Source of the DNA: Onchocerca volvulus
Lineage: Eukaryota; Nematoda; Chromadorea; Rhabditida; Onchocercidae
Length of the DNA: 64,000 bases
Reading direction: 5' to 3'
Assembly: GCA_000499405.2 (NCBI GenBank)
Contig: HG738140.1
Span: 10,753,560 to 10,817,559 of the forward strand
Below are positions 48,001 through 60,194 of this stretch, piece after piece. A model generated the notes under the pieces. The model did no database searches. It was not told where the DNA came from and saw only the letters and a program-made list of their open reading frames with translations. Each line of letters begins with the position of its first letter. Position 1 is the first letter of the stretch. The position numbers and the translations under genes are program-made.

Positions 48001-51000
48001 GAAAGATAATTAGGTTTGAGAAACCATGCAATACATAACATATCGTTTATCCAGAAACAGAATTTATTATTCAACATGTTTCAGAAATTTTTCAATTATT
48101 TCTTTAAATAATGTTTATGATTTAACTTACTTGAATCGTCGCTTCAAATTTAAAATCTCATCCTAGATTTCATTAAAAGATGAACTTTAAGGTTGGAATT
48201 ACAAAATCGAAATTATTCTTTCTACCAAAGGATGTTTAGCTTTATAAGCAATAATAGGTTAGTCATTTTTCGAACAGAGAAATAATTTTTGGTTGATTTA
48301 TAAAATTTTTTTCTCCGAATTTTGTTGGAAACTTAAAAAGAATTGTTCCATCAAATGGTAAAAAAGATGGGCTTGACCGTACTTCATGCAATTGTTATAA
48401 ATAGTGATATTTACCGAAATCTTTTGGAAGAAAGGGAAAACTAACGATGTGAAAGAAGATGGACAATGTCTTGACCTTGATGGATTGCTGTTCGAGAATG
48501 TCAGGAATATGTCTTGAAAAAATTGAAAACAAGAATTTTAATCAGATATGCGCGATACGAATCTATTTATTGTGGCCGACCGTATTCACATAGGTTACCC
48601 GCTCCTTCATTCACCATCTTCTACCGTTTTTCTTTTTAAATTTTCCCGAAAATGAGCGCTTTGGCAAAGATTTCGAGAGTTGATATGGGCCATGGATGGT
48701 AGTGATACCCGTTTTTGTACACCAAACTTTTCTGAAATATGTTTGTACCAATTGTCTTTCGAAATCTCAAGACATTATGGAACATACAGTACTTCAACTT
48801 TCTCTCTTCCACACTCCTTGCATTTCTCAAATGATTTATTATGCGGTATGACAGTAATGTAAAACTTTCGTTCTACGATATGAAAAAAAATATGCCAAAC
48901 TTTTCACTTCTTTAAGAATCGTTGATCCCGATATTTCTGAAAGAAAATTGATTAAAGATCAGTCATTTAGTACAACCTTCCCTTCAGTGAAAATTAACTC
49001 TTAAAACCTAAGCTCATGTCGGGATTAAATTATTTCATTCAATTTACCTTTCGCTTAAACTATCGATGTTGAATTCTAGAAAGTTTAAATCTTATTTTCG
49101 CTAACATATTTGTGATTGGCAGCTTGCACAATTTCCTCTCCGACCACTATTCACAGAATGTTTTTGATAGTTCGGGAATAAAAACATTGCATTAAAGTAG
49201 AGTTAAAAATTAAGATCTAAACAATTCTTATCAAATTGTTATTTGAAGACTACAGAAAAATAGTTCTGCAAAATTTCGAAGCATTATTTTCTCTTTTCTG
49301 TAAAGTCTTGCAAGCTTGCTGGCGCCTACAAGTAATTTGATATGTCATGTTAGATTAAATATCCATTATCGGATCAGTGACGCCTAAGGCAAAATAAGGC
49401 GCCATTGAAATGATAGCGACTAGGAGACGCTATAAAATAGTTTTTTCAAAAGAATCTAAAAAGGTACTCGAAATAGAGGGTGTGATGATCTATGGCTTGC
49501 CAACTGTCTCAAATTGTTAATCAAGCTTTACACTTTGTGCATTACTGCAACTTTACACTTTTGGAGGATGAGATGGGCTTTTAGATAGCAATGTGCTAAT
49601 TCAGCGATGCTGTGAAGGACTGGAATACTTTCACAAGTAAATAATTACAAATTACTTATTAAAAAGCGAGGAATTTGTTAAAATAAAACAGGATGGGCCA
49701 TAGACAGATAATTAACCTGAGGTAAGGCTAGACCAAATTTCCACATATATGTTGCCTGCTAGTTATTTAACATGAAAAAGAAGCCTGAAATTATTGTTTG
49801 AACTGAGCATATATACTTAATGTCATTCTGAAACTAGTTGTTGATTTTTGATCATCAGTTAATGCACAAATAAATAAGCAAGTTTACTTATTACTAAGTT
49901 TGCTGATTTTATGGATTAATTGCGAAGAAAATTTTAATTGAAATGTATAGGTTAGCATCACTTCTAGATTTCTCGATCATTGTACAAATTCTCGATGATG
50001 AATCGAAAATTCATCACTCGTCAACGAGAAATCCCCGCAATGTTGTTCAAAGAGAACAAAGGAGAACAAGGGAGAAGATCAGGAATGTTCCGCCGGACAG
50101 CAAATCGCTTTGATGATTGATATGCCTTAACAAACATCAATCTCAAAAAAATGTTGCTGTAATAAGCTGTTATTACCGTCGTATTTGCCAACCCTTCAAT
50201 TACAATTATTTTCGAAACTCAGACACTCATCCTTTTGTGTAATATTCGCAGATGAATGAAAATTGCCTTCTTTTTTTTTTCTTTATTTCATTTTATTCTT
50301 TTATATTTCAAAAAGAGAAAAAAAAAGGAAAAAGTTGATTCTTATCAGTCTGCACAGTTATTCCAGCTTTTCCATTGCTTATCATTTCATTTTAGTAACC
50401 TTAGAATTACTTATTTGTTTTCTAAAAATTGCTAGCACTTTCTCATGCAAAGTTCTGCTCAGAAGCCACATACTGAACTATAACAAGGCATCTGAAACAA
50501 GATGGAGATTGTTTCTTGCGTATTTATTAATAATGATGAGTGAACCGGAATGTTTCTAACTAATCGCCGATGAAATTAGCATTATGAGTGTATGATTCAA
50601 CCTGATTTGTAACAGTGCAGTCAACGTGAGATATGCTTCATTGAATGCTTCCAATGATTATCATTATCACGAAGAGATTATTGAAAAAGAAAACTAACTT
50701 TTGATAGAAAAGAATAAAATAGTTTGATCAAAAATTAATTCATCTGTTGCCAAAAAATAATAAATAAAAGGATGAAGTGCGGGATGAAATTCAAAGAAGT
50801 AGCAGCAGTTCAATTCGACTGCATTCATTCGTTTAGTTTTAGGTCATTTTAATTAGACGATAAAAAGCATAGATTTATTTTGTTTGTTCCATTTCTCCGC
50901 TTTTTTTTTTTTTTTTTTTGAATGCAACGAATAATTGATTGATGCGATAGCAACAACTTACTTTCTCGTTTTGAAAGCATTATTGTCATAGAAAAGCTGG

Positions 51001-52077
51001 GAATTCTTTCCTTTCGAAATGATCGCTTTAAACTTTACTTTACTGCAGAAATTTCTGCTCCAATCTTTTCTTCCATTGTGTAGTGCCCGAACTATCGAAG
51101 ACGATCACTCGTTCGTTCCCTAATGAAGTCAGATAATTGTGATCAGAAATAACAAACAATCTTCTCCAACCAAAACACAACAGCTAGGGATTGGAGGGGA
51201 GATTGCCTCAAATATCTCATCTCAAAACATTCAAATTTTGCTTTCTAACAAATAAAGAATGGAAGATTTTTGAGTGAACGACTGGAAGAATCGAAAAAAT
51301 CGAAGAGTCGAAGGTTAGAAAGGAAACAAAGCGTTGCATTCTAAGAAAAAAGGTGCAAAGCAAGAGAATTGTGATGATTAGTGCGGAGATTCTAAATGGA
51401 GTAAATGATCAAAGGGTAATTAAGAGGCTTCCTGACATAAGTATTGATGTGTTCTCTATGAAAACACAAAGGATTACAAATTGGAACACATTCATGCAAA
51501 TACTGATAATTAACAAAGAATAATAAAGAAGGAAGTTCATTTGTTGAACTAAAGGTGATTCTTTGCTGATATCTACAATTATCCGACTTCTTTCTGCTTT
51601 ATTCTCTTTTTATTTCAATTGCTCAGAAAGTTTCGAGCGTACAATTTTCCAATACTTAAATTTTGAATCAAATCGATTTCATACAAATGTTTTCGAATTA
51701 ACAAAATTTGCTCCTTATCATTACCATCACAATTTATAATTCAACAAAATGTACTAACTTTTCCGAAGCATTATTGCTTTAGTAGTACTACTATTTTTCA
51801 CATACATTTCTGATTTTTTTTTTTTTTTGGAATCTATTTTGGAGTATTCCTATCTCCTGGTTGAAACACTTTTTTTTTTATAACAGTCATTTCTCATTGC
51901 ATTATAATCAAATAATTTTAGGTCAAATTACTGGGAAATTTCAAATCATTCTCTATTTCAATCAAGTTTAATTTATTTTTTGATTTTCAAAGGACTGAAA
52001 GAAGTCGCCAAACATGACGGAAACTGGAAATGAAAACTTTTACCTCGAGGCAAAAAGCGAGAATATTCTGCTAGTGG

Positions 52078-52108
52078 AGAGAGAGAGAGAGAGAGGGGGA
52101 GAGAGAGA
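52078..52108 (+). repeat. GA microsatellite
   Basis: Near-perfect (GA)n run of about 30 bases with GGGG interruptions. The Arg/Glu-rich frame it produces is not considered coding. Confidence 0.9.
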
Positions 52109-53195
52109 ATGGAACAAGGTCATTCTCGATTTTCGATTTTCAAAATGGCGAATGAATAGTTTGGCGGGCTGTAGCACATTTTCCCATAATAATTTATGGA
52201 CTCTCGAAGTATTTGTGGTATTGAATCTGAAGAGAGGTGGCCTTGCATCTCGAAAATCCTTTCTTTCCTCTTGCCTTTGCCTCTTCCTTCTGTTCTTCTC
52301 GATAATCTTCCCAACCCCCGCTCCTCATCTCCCCGTATCATCCTCTCCCTCGGAGGAGAGAAATGGCACACCTGCTGATTAGTAATAAACTATAATTTAC
52401 ATAACAGATATTCAAATGACCATGGCCTAGAAACAGGTAGTATACACATCCTTTTCAGAGCTGGCGCCAATCTGTTCAACCATATTTCTTCAAATACAAA
52501 CATTCATTATTTCCAGTTCGAAATTACTTTCGATTTTTAATTAAGAAGCAAAAGGACGGGTAGATGGGCCACAAAAAACTCTTCTCTTAATTCATGTAGT
52601 CTCCATTTAGAACATTAATGTGTCACTATTGACTTTAAATTTTTAAACTTATTTTCGGAATCTGAAAATTCCCGAATTTCGAAATTTTATTTCATCTGTA
52701 ATTTTTGTATTTCGAAACCATACTTGGTATTAACTCTTTTTGAAAACTATAATTTGAAATGTTTATTTTTATATATTTATTTTTAGTATTACTTTTTTTT
52801 TTTTTTTTTTTTTTTGAGAATCATAATTTGAGATGTTTATATCAACAGTTTTTTATGCTCAGAATGATGGGAAAAGAGGACACAATTAAAGATTTGTCGC
52901 AAAAAAATCGAAGCATATTGAAGCTAATCATTTATTACAAAACAGGTTATCGTTTTGAAACAGAACTGTGAAACAACGCCATTTATTTATTTACATAGCA
53001 AACGCATTATACTCAACGTAGTATTCACGATTCCTTTAAAATTCAAAGAGAAAAGTCAGTGAAACTTAAACATTTTCCCAAGTTTTCCTTTACCACTTCA
53101 TTAAGACTACACTAATACTGTTTAACAGAATTATTAGATTTTTCTGAGTAAATGTCCGATAAACTGTGGCAGTAACTAGCAGAAATTGAAATGTC

Positions 53196-53253
53196 GATCT
53201 TATAGACACTGGTGTGTTTATCTTATAGACACGATCTTATAGGCACTAGTGTG
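53196..53253 (+). repeat. Short minisatellite
   Basis: GATCTTATAGACACTGGTGT is followed by a partial copy (ATCTTATAGACAC) and a third, GATCTTATAGGCACTAGTGT. Three imperfect units in 58 bases. Confidence 0.8.
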
Positions 53254-54378
53254 CACAACAATGTTTACATAGTTCGTTGATCGTCGGAGATGCGGATTTC
53301 CACAAGAAATTTGCTTTTCTTAATATTGTAAATGGAAAAGGCAAGATTTTAATAAGCTACAAAATCAGAAAATCTTGAGATATCGCGCTGTTCCATCGAC
53401 TGATTATCGATTTTATTGCTTGTCATTTATTTGAACACTAATTATAATTTAGAATTTTGCTCATGAATGTTGTTTGACAGAATTAGAATGATAGTTTTAG
53501 TCGACCATGACCTGATTTGATTTGTAGTATTGCGCAAGCACAAATGAATGATGTTTTCATGAGACTCACATTCGGAGTCATTAGATTCGAATATCTTCAT
53601 TTCTATATTCCAAATTTTTCTTGAAATTAATTAAGTATTCGAAGTTCGACGATATGATTACTTTAATCAGAAGAAAAAACTAGTTCTTCCTTTTCTACAA
53701 AAAATAGTTAAAATTTTTAAAAATACTTCTAGTTAAATTTCAAATCCTTTATTTATAAATTGACATGCTGCCCTTGAAAAAGCAATTTTCTTCTCATTTG
53801 CGTCTCCTTCAGTTAAACTTTACAATTCACATATAATTATTGAATGTGATAATTACTGAATTTGAGCTATTAAGTAACAGGCCAATCAAGAAAAGGTCAA
53901 GTTTTAACAATTTTGCGTTCAATTTTTTAAACCATTTAATGTCTTCTATTCATTTCTATGCATAACACGAACTCTTACCATATTAAACATTTTGATATTA
54001 TGATCAGCTATCATTAAAAATCATATTATTTTTTTTCAAAGCATTTCCGAATCCTTGGATATACAACCATTAAGAATTATTGTACCGCTTATACAGCTAT
54101 TTCATATATAAGCAGCGACCAGATGGTCAATATTATGTATAAAATTTTATATTTCTCTAGCCAAATAATGATAAGTATTAAATATTAAATTGTGCAAACA
54201 AACGAATTCGAATACATTAAACAAATGATCGATTTCTCGCTCAGGCTTTTATTATTGTTATTCCAAATCATGATAAATATGCCATTAGAACGATTCTTAC
54301 TTCTCTTATTATGTAAATGAAAGAGCCGTTTTGCAAAATGCCATTAAAAGAGTGAAGTTGATAAGAAGGCTGAATTCA

Positions 54379-54445
54379 ATACACACACACACACATCACT
54401 CAATCATTATATATTTGTGTCACCCACACAGACACACACATATAC
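54379..54445 (+). repeat. CA microsatellite
   Basis: (AC)n runs near 54380-54396 and an interrupted ACACAGACACACACA stretch near 54425-54440. Confidence 0.9.
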
Positions 54446-54867
54446 ATTATGCAAACAAAAACAATATATGCCTATTATGTCAAATGAAATTAATCATCGA
54501 AAAGAATGAAAATAAATGGAGCAGAGATGGATCGTGAAGACTGTCCGCAATGCTTACTGTTTTCGCAACACCACAACCTTTTACCGTGATGGAAACATGA
54601 ATTAATCTTCCTTCATTTGCTAACAGCTTTATGGATAATTGTTGTTGCATCTTTGCTTGTTTTATAAGTATTCTTTTCATACTGAATTTCCATAATTTTG
54701 TGTTTTGCAGCTCATGTAAGTGAGACATCAGATGTTCATTAATTTCTGGACAGGTGAGATGTAACGAAGTGCCCTTCCGGCAATCCCTGCCACATTCCAA
54801 GATTATCTTATGGCTTCATTCGGAGTAGCTGTCCAGCCTGAATCCAAAATTTCGGTAAACACCGTAT

Positions 54868-55392
54868 TTACGAATACATGCATGCCGGCACTGTGCTCAT
54901 GTCGAGATGTCCCGGTGTCGGAACTTTGTGTCGCCGACAATGAATTGCCATCCTTGTTGCAAAGGCTGGCGCCAGAAGTGATGAGGTAACGAGTGCCTCG
55001 ATGGAGCACCGAGCCACATGGACAGACAGATCACCGGAGAGGAGCTGTAAACAACAACGGCAACAACAAACTCTCCCTTCACACAACAGATGCCTTCCGT
55101 GCATGCAATGAATGCTGCTTCTTCTCCCATAAACAATAACCTGGTCGATTGACAGTAACTTTACCCAAACAAGTATGAGCGAGGAAAGCAGAAAGCTGTC
55201 ACGACTATCATCCATCCAGCAATCGTTCTCCTTCTTTCTGCAAACAAGTCCATCTCCACTCTCCTCACAGCTGTACCTTTTGCGCGCGCCCGCCCGCTTG
55301 CTTCTATGCATGCAGAAATCCATCTCATCCTTTTTCTTCTCTTCCAGAAGGGAAGGAATTGTGTATCTTTGAAGAGTTGACAACAGTGACAT
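54868..55392 (-). other. Long open frame in a GC-richer island, coding doubtful
   Basis: A 174-codon open frame starting MSLLSTLQRYTIPSLLEE is the longest single frame in the window, but the region is locally GC-richer, two further overlapping minus-strand frames and one plus-strand frame are also open, no motif is recognised, and the residue mix (many Cys, Arg, Ser and Leu without pattern) is not convincing. It may be promoter, enhancer or non-coding RNA sequence. Confidence 0.2.
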
Positions 55393-56276
55393 TTGTTATT
55401 GTTTACTATTCGTTTGGCAGTCATAGAGGAGAGAATGAAGACATTTATAGGGGTTCAGTGTCCAGATGATACGAAAAGTCTCAGGCGAGTGACAAGAAAT
55501 TCCCCGATGGTGCAACCCCATTCATCCATCTATTATCCGCCACGCGGGACCAGCTCCCAAATGTAGCAACGAATTTGTGCATCATCAATTGTTGCAACAA
55601 TTAACTTCTTCAAGCAACTAATTAATTTCATGCTTGTAGGCTAGTCCAGTCTTTTCGATCAACTCATTGTATTCTTCTGGCAACTATTCATTCGTACTTT
55701 TTGAAATAAACCTCTGGGAAATAATTGGAATCTATCGAATACTGCAAGCATCATTCTCAGATAGTTCACCACATTACCCTCAGGTGATAGTATATCAGTC
55801 CTTCTTCATCCTTATTGTCAAATTAGGTAGCAGGGGATAAAGCACGTATTTAACGCTGGCTGATCCGGAAAGTAGCCTATTTGCCATTCATAGTACCATA
55901 TGAATAAAGTGATTAATTGTATTATCAACAGCAGCAGTACGCTGATCAGTTCCCTGTCATCATACATTATCACTGATTCTCGATTATCATCAGTGTAAAA
56001 TCTCATCACTTCCCTTCAATTTCAAGCATAAATCCCAGTACTGTCCTAATGAAAACGAATGCTAGCCGTCTTTCGGTGCTGCAAGCAATTCTGCAAGCTG
56101 CAAGTCATCCGCACGCACTCGTGCACTGCTGATAAAGAAGGTAGCTTGAACATACTATGATTTACACTGCCTTGGTTGTGTGCCAACTTTTCCCATTTTT
56201 TTTTACAGCAAATGAAATAGAGTTCGAATGAGGAGAGTGCAGACAACTATAGTTTTTAGTGAGTGTATCTCATGAA

Positions 56277-56460
56277 TACATAATAATCGTACTGATAGAA
56301 AGAGAAACAAAAAGAAAGAAATAGAGAAGAGGAAGAAAACATTTGGATAAGGATGAGCATTTCGTTGATGAATTGGAGAGGAAATGGGGAAAGGGGGAGG
56401 GGAGGAGTGAAGAGAGGAACGGAGAGCAAGAGGAAGGGGAGGTACTATAGAGATAGGGGT
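56277..56460 (+). repeat. Purine-rich (GA/GGGA) tract
   Basis: About 180 bases dominated by A and G on the plus strand, including GGGGAAAGGGGGAGGGGAGG near 56385-56405. Such strand asymmetry is typical of GAGA-type regulatory DNA or simple sequence. Reading frames across it are ignored. Confidence 0.6.
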
Positions 56461-58819
56461 GGTTCGTCGTTGTGTTCCATCGAAAAGGAGTGCATTGCTG
56501 AGTGCGGGAAAGCGGCCAGTCGGCGTTGTGGGGGAGCGCGTGGTTGTATTGGTCAACTGTCCACTTGACCCCGGTGACCCTTATCTGATTGCTCTTCTCT
56601 GCTTACACTACCTGCATAATAACCACATACGATACATATAATTGCTGTTACCTCTATTACTAATACTATTCCTGCAACTGTTAATGACTGTTGATATCTG
56701 TCACTCTTCACTCCTCTACACTTCCATCTCCATCATTATCACTATCATTATCACAATGATTGCTGCTAACACCATCGATTGATCAGTCAGTTAAATGGAG
56801 CCGCCGCAATTTTGTGTTCTATGAATACAAAACTGCTCGAATGTCTACTTTTGTCCACTATGAATGTTCCAATTTCTACGACATATGCATTTGTAGTTCG
56901 ATGTTATTGACCACTGATCAACATTGTTTACCATTTTGTCTTGTCCGCTTCATTCATTTATCTATATTTACTTTATTTAACTTTCACATAGTTATGCGCT
57001 CGTTCACCCTCGGTACTACTCATTATTTTTTCAAATCATTCTTATGAATATTTAAATCAGTTTTACGATTTCTTGCATGTAAGTTTCCTCGCATTCATTT
57101 TCGAAGAATAGTAACTTTTTTCAATTTTTTATCTATCTTAATTTTGGGCTTTAAAACGCGAGTAAAATTTTGATTAAACTTTCTAGTCATGGTATATCTC
57201 AATTTCGAGTTTTTCCAATTAAAAAATTTCATTAAGATAATGGAAAATAGAGAGACATGTATGTTGTGTATATTTGTATGTATAATCTAGTTGTTACTTT
57301 TCTGTTATACTTTATAATAGTTGAATTAGTGGTCATTGCGGCATTCTTTCATACACTTAGAACTTTTGTGAAATATTGATATGGGACGGTACTTGTTCAT
57401 TTCTCTGTCACCCTCCATGAAGGAGGGACCCTTATCGGATTTCGCAAATGAGATGACCCGTGTTCCCTTCTTTTTTTTTTGTGTCTCATTCCTCATTCAT
57501 CTTCCCCTTTACAACGATCGGACAATGTTGTCCATCAATATGAACTATGAAGAACTTCTGCCTTCCTTCCTCCTCAACTCCATAAATTAATCTTTTACCT
57601 GAAGTGTTCAGATTGTTGGAAAACCAGACGACAACTCCCTTCTTCCTTTACTCTCTTTTTTTGCACTTCACTTTTTTATCTTTGTTATTATATAGTCACT
57701 TACTTAAACAGCTGACCATGACAATGACCAGAGCTCTGTTATTTAAAGCGGAATCATCGCAACTGTTTGGACAGGTGAAACATCTTTTTTCAAGTAAAGT
57801 TCAGTATAGGTTGGAAGAGTCATTTTCTTAAAAAGTCCATCTCTTTGACCTCATTTTTGAATAAGGTATAGTAACATCGTAATGAATTTAAAGTGCCCTC
57901 CAATTTATCTAATTGAAGCTTGAAAATGACATATGGTTTATCCTGTGGGTATTGGGATCGTTAATGCTTGAATTATTGTTATGTCACGAATGGCTGGGGA
58001 AATAAATGCTTTTTGAGCAAGTATTAAGTCAGTTTCCTTGCTCTTCTCTTCTCTCTCTTTGACCCAAATATCGTTCCTTGTCCTAACCTCTATCCAGCAT
58101 CTATCTGCATTCTGATTTTTTGAGCCATATGGCTTCAATATTATATCCCTTTTCCAATGATGCTTGATTGATTTACTGCTTGACAGAGCTCTTGATTGTT
58201 ACTAATTTTTTTTGGAGCTGTTCGCATTCATTATACTTTTTGAATATTTCTCGTAAGTTCATTTTCAACTTCCGAAAGAGTGGAACGAATGCTATTCATT
58301 TATTAAATGCGATAGTTGTATGTATTTGAACAATTTACTTATTAAGCTTGCTAATGATATATATAATCTGTTAAACTAATTGATGTTTTCTCCCAACCCT
58401 AGAAGTTAGACAATCCGAAAATGGAAGGAGAGACTGTTTGTACTTCTGGACTAATTAGAGATTTTTGCTTCAGCTCTTTACTGTTCAATTAATTACTGTA
58501 AGAATTGTTCTAAAGCATATCCAAAAATGAATTACCCACTGATTGATAGAATAAAATTATTATAATTTTTGAATTAAATTCAAATCAAATTTCTGGAAAT
58601 TTGCTTGAGCGCATGATCGGTGAAAAATTTGTCTATTTTGTCTACTTATTACATGCGATAGTTGTGCGTGATTAACAATTTACATATATCAAGTGCTATT
58701 TTTAGATTTATTAATCCTTCCTGTATCTTCGGAACAAAAACAGAAGCATTGAAATTGAAAGATATATCGCTCAGTTAATCTAATTTCTCCTCACTATCCT
58801 GAATTATCTGATAAATTCA

Positions 58820-59296
58820 ATGGAGAATTCAGTCATTATATCGACACCGGTGAATGCTATTGCAACCACTACTGTTCCGCAGAAAATGGGACCTGTGAAA
58901 TTACTGAAACGTAACGCTCGACGTTGTCTGTTTGGACGTCCGGATCCACAAAATGTTGATAAGTGGTTAACGAAAGAGTTAAATGAAATTCGACGCGAGC
59001 AGCAGTTGAGATGGGATTTCTTATTCGGTCCTGAAAATCCATGCGCATCAGCAATCACCACGGAATGGGAATTCACTCCTGTTCCAGCCGAATCGGTAGG
59101 TTGCGCATTTTAGATCATCATGCATTTTTATTTCCGAGAAGATCTAATGTCACTTTTCAGTATAACTTATACCTTTTCAAAATAAGCTTTAATTATTATA
59201 ATTTGATCTGATATATACTGTCTATTTACACAAGCTTTTATAAAGTATTAAAATAAATTTCGAAAATTCATATTTGGTCAACAAAAAGAAATTCGA

Positions 59297-59339
<43 letters not shown>

Positions 59340-60194
59340 AAAAAGAAAAAAAAATCGAAAATTTTGAATTGTAGATTTCTTCGCGGAGTTATCAGTCTTA
59401 TTGTCCATTTATTACAGGTTCCCCAGTTCTATCGCAGTTCCTATTATTTGTCCAGTCGATGCACACCATGTGAAACTGAAAACTGTATGCCTTGCAGCAG
59501 TAGTATAAGTAACAATTGTAATGTGGATTCTGCGATTACTTCTGTAACATCTGATTGCTCAAGTCCAGAAGCGATTCTTCCAGCCACATCAAGTCTACTG
59601 AGATGCAAGGAACGACGTATAGCTAAGAAACAGACAAAACTAACTGGTTGGTGCTTTAATTTTTCTCAAATCTTTGAATTTTCATAATTTTTCAAAAAAA
59701 AAAAAAAATAACCAATAGTGATTAGTTTTAATAGAATTATATGCAGTATTTATATATGGAATTTAAATCTTAGATAGTTTACTCCACTATCTTTCCGAGT
59801 TTTCTGGAATAATTATTTGCAGTCAAAATTATGACATCCATATTATCTGACCAAAAATTTATTTGGGGAAATTCTTCGATGTTCAAGCTAATTAACTTTT
59901 GTCTCCTCCAGCCCCTGCGTTTTCACAAAGAAATCTCCCATTCATGCTCAATAAATTAATATAGATTTTAATTAAAAATCATAACATGTATATGTTTGTG
60001 ATCACTACTTTCAGTTAGTTTTATAATTTTAGTTCCAGATGAAAACGCCATGATTTGCATTTCACTAATTTTCTCCTTTTTTTGCAGCATTTATGAATGT
60101 TGATTCACGTAAGCGGTTGCGCCAACAGACTAAGAAAATTCCATCATCACCGAAATCAATACGTTTGATCGGTCATTGCAGATCGTTCATATAG
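58820..60194 (+). CDS. cki-1: Kip/Cip-family CDK inhibitor (p27-like)
   Basis: Inhibits cyclin-CDK complexes to enforce cell-cycle arrest. Exons 58820-59095, 59418-59646 and 60088-60194 join in phase, 203 residues (human p27 has 198). The N-terminal CDI domain is plain: the cyclin-docking RxLFG motif (RRCLFG, residues 34-39), a charged linker helix (WLTKELNEIRREQQLRW), WDFLFG (65-70), and EWEFTPVPAE then VPQFYRSSY, equivalent to the CDK-binding strand and the Phe-Tyr that enters the ATP cleft. The C-terminus has a basic NLS (RKRLRQQTKKIPSSPKS) with SP sites that could be phosphorylated. A cysteine-rich link (CTPCETENCMPC) in exon 2 is unusual for the family. Intron 1 holds a 40-base A run. 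Nematodes often have two paralogues; whether this is cki-1 or cki-2 cannot be told. Confidence 0.92.
59298..59337 (+). repeat. Poly(A) tract of 40 bases in cki-1 intron 1
   Basis: Uninterrupted run of 40 A followed by CCAAAAAG. The lysine-rich frame read through it from 59274 is an artefact, except that its last part overlaps true exon 2. Confidence 0.95.

Larger units (their letters stand above)
41129..58819. other. 17.7-kb gene desert before cki-1
   Basis: No multi-exon gene could be assembled on either strand. It holds an inverted repeat (41953-42060), a minisatellite (53196-53253), GA and CA microsatellites (52078-52108, 54379-54445), T runs near 50900 and 52791-52815, and islands with more GC or purine-rich sequence at about 52.2-52.4, 54.8-55.6 and 56.35-56.6 kb. 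Short frames such as 44213-44419 and 44787-45011 lack splice context and family motifs. It could hold distal regulatory elements of cki-1 or non-coding RNAs. Confidence 0.5.

Noticed and set aside
52014..52382. 122-codon frame across the GA repeat
   Set aside because: Half of it is the microsatellite translated; three overlapping frames on both strands are equally open.
56203..56568. Pro/Ser/Thr-rich and Gly/Arg-rich frames on opposite strands
   Set aside because: Both come from a purine/pyrimidine-asymmetric tract.
59274..59420. Poly-lysine N-terminus for the cki-1 second exon
   Set aside because: It is the translated 40-base A run of intron 1; the acceptor TTATTACAG at 59409-59417 marks the true exon start.
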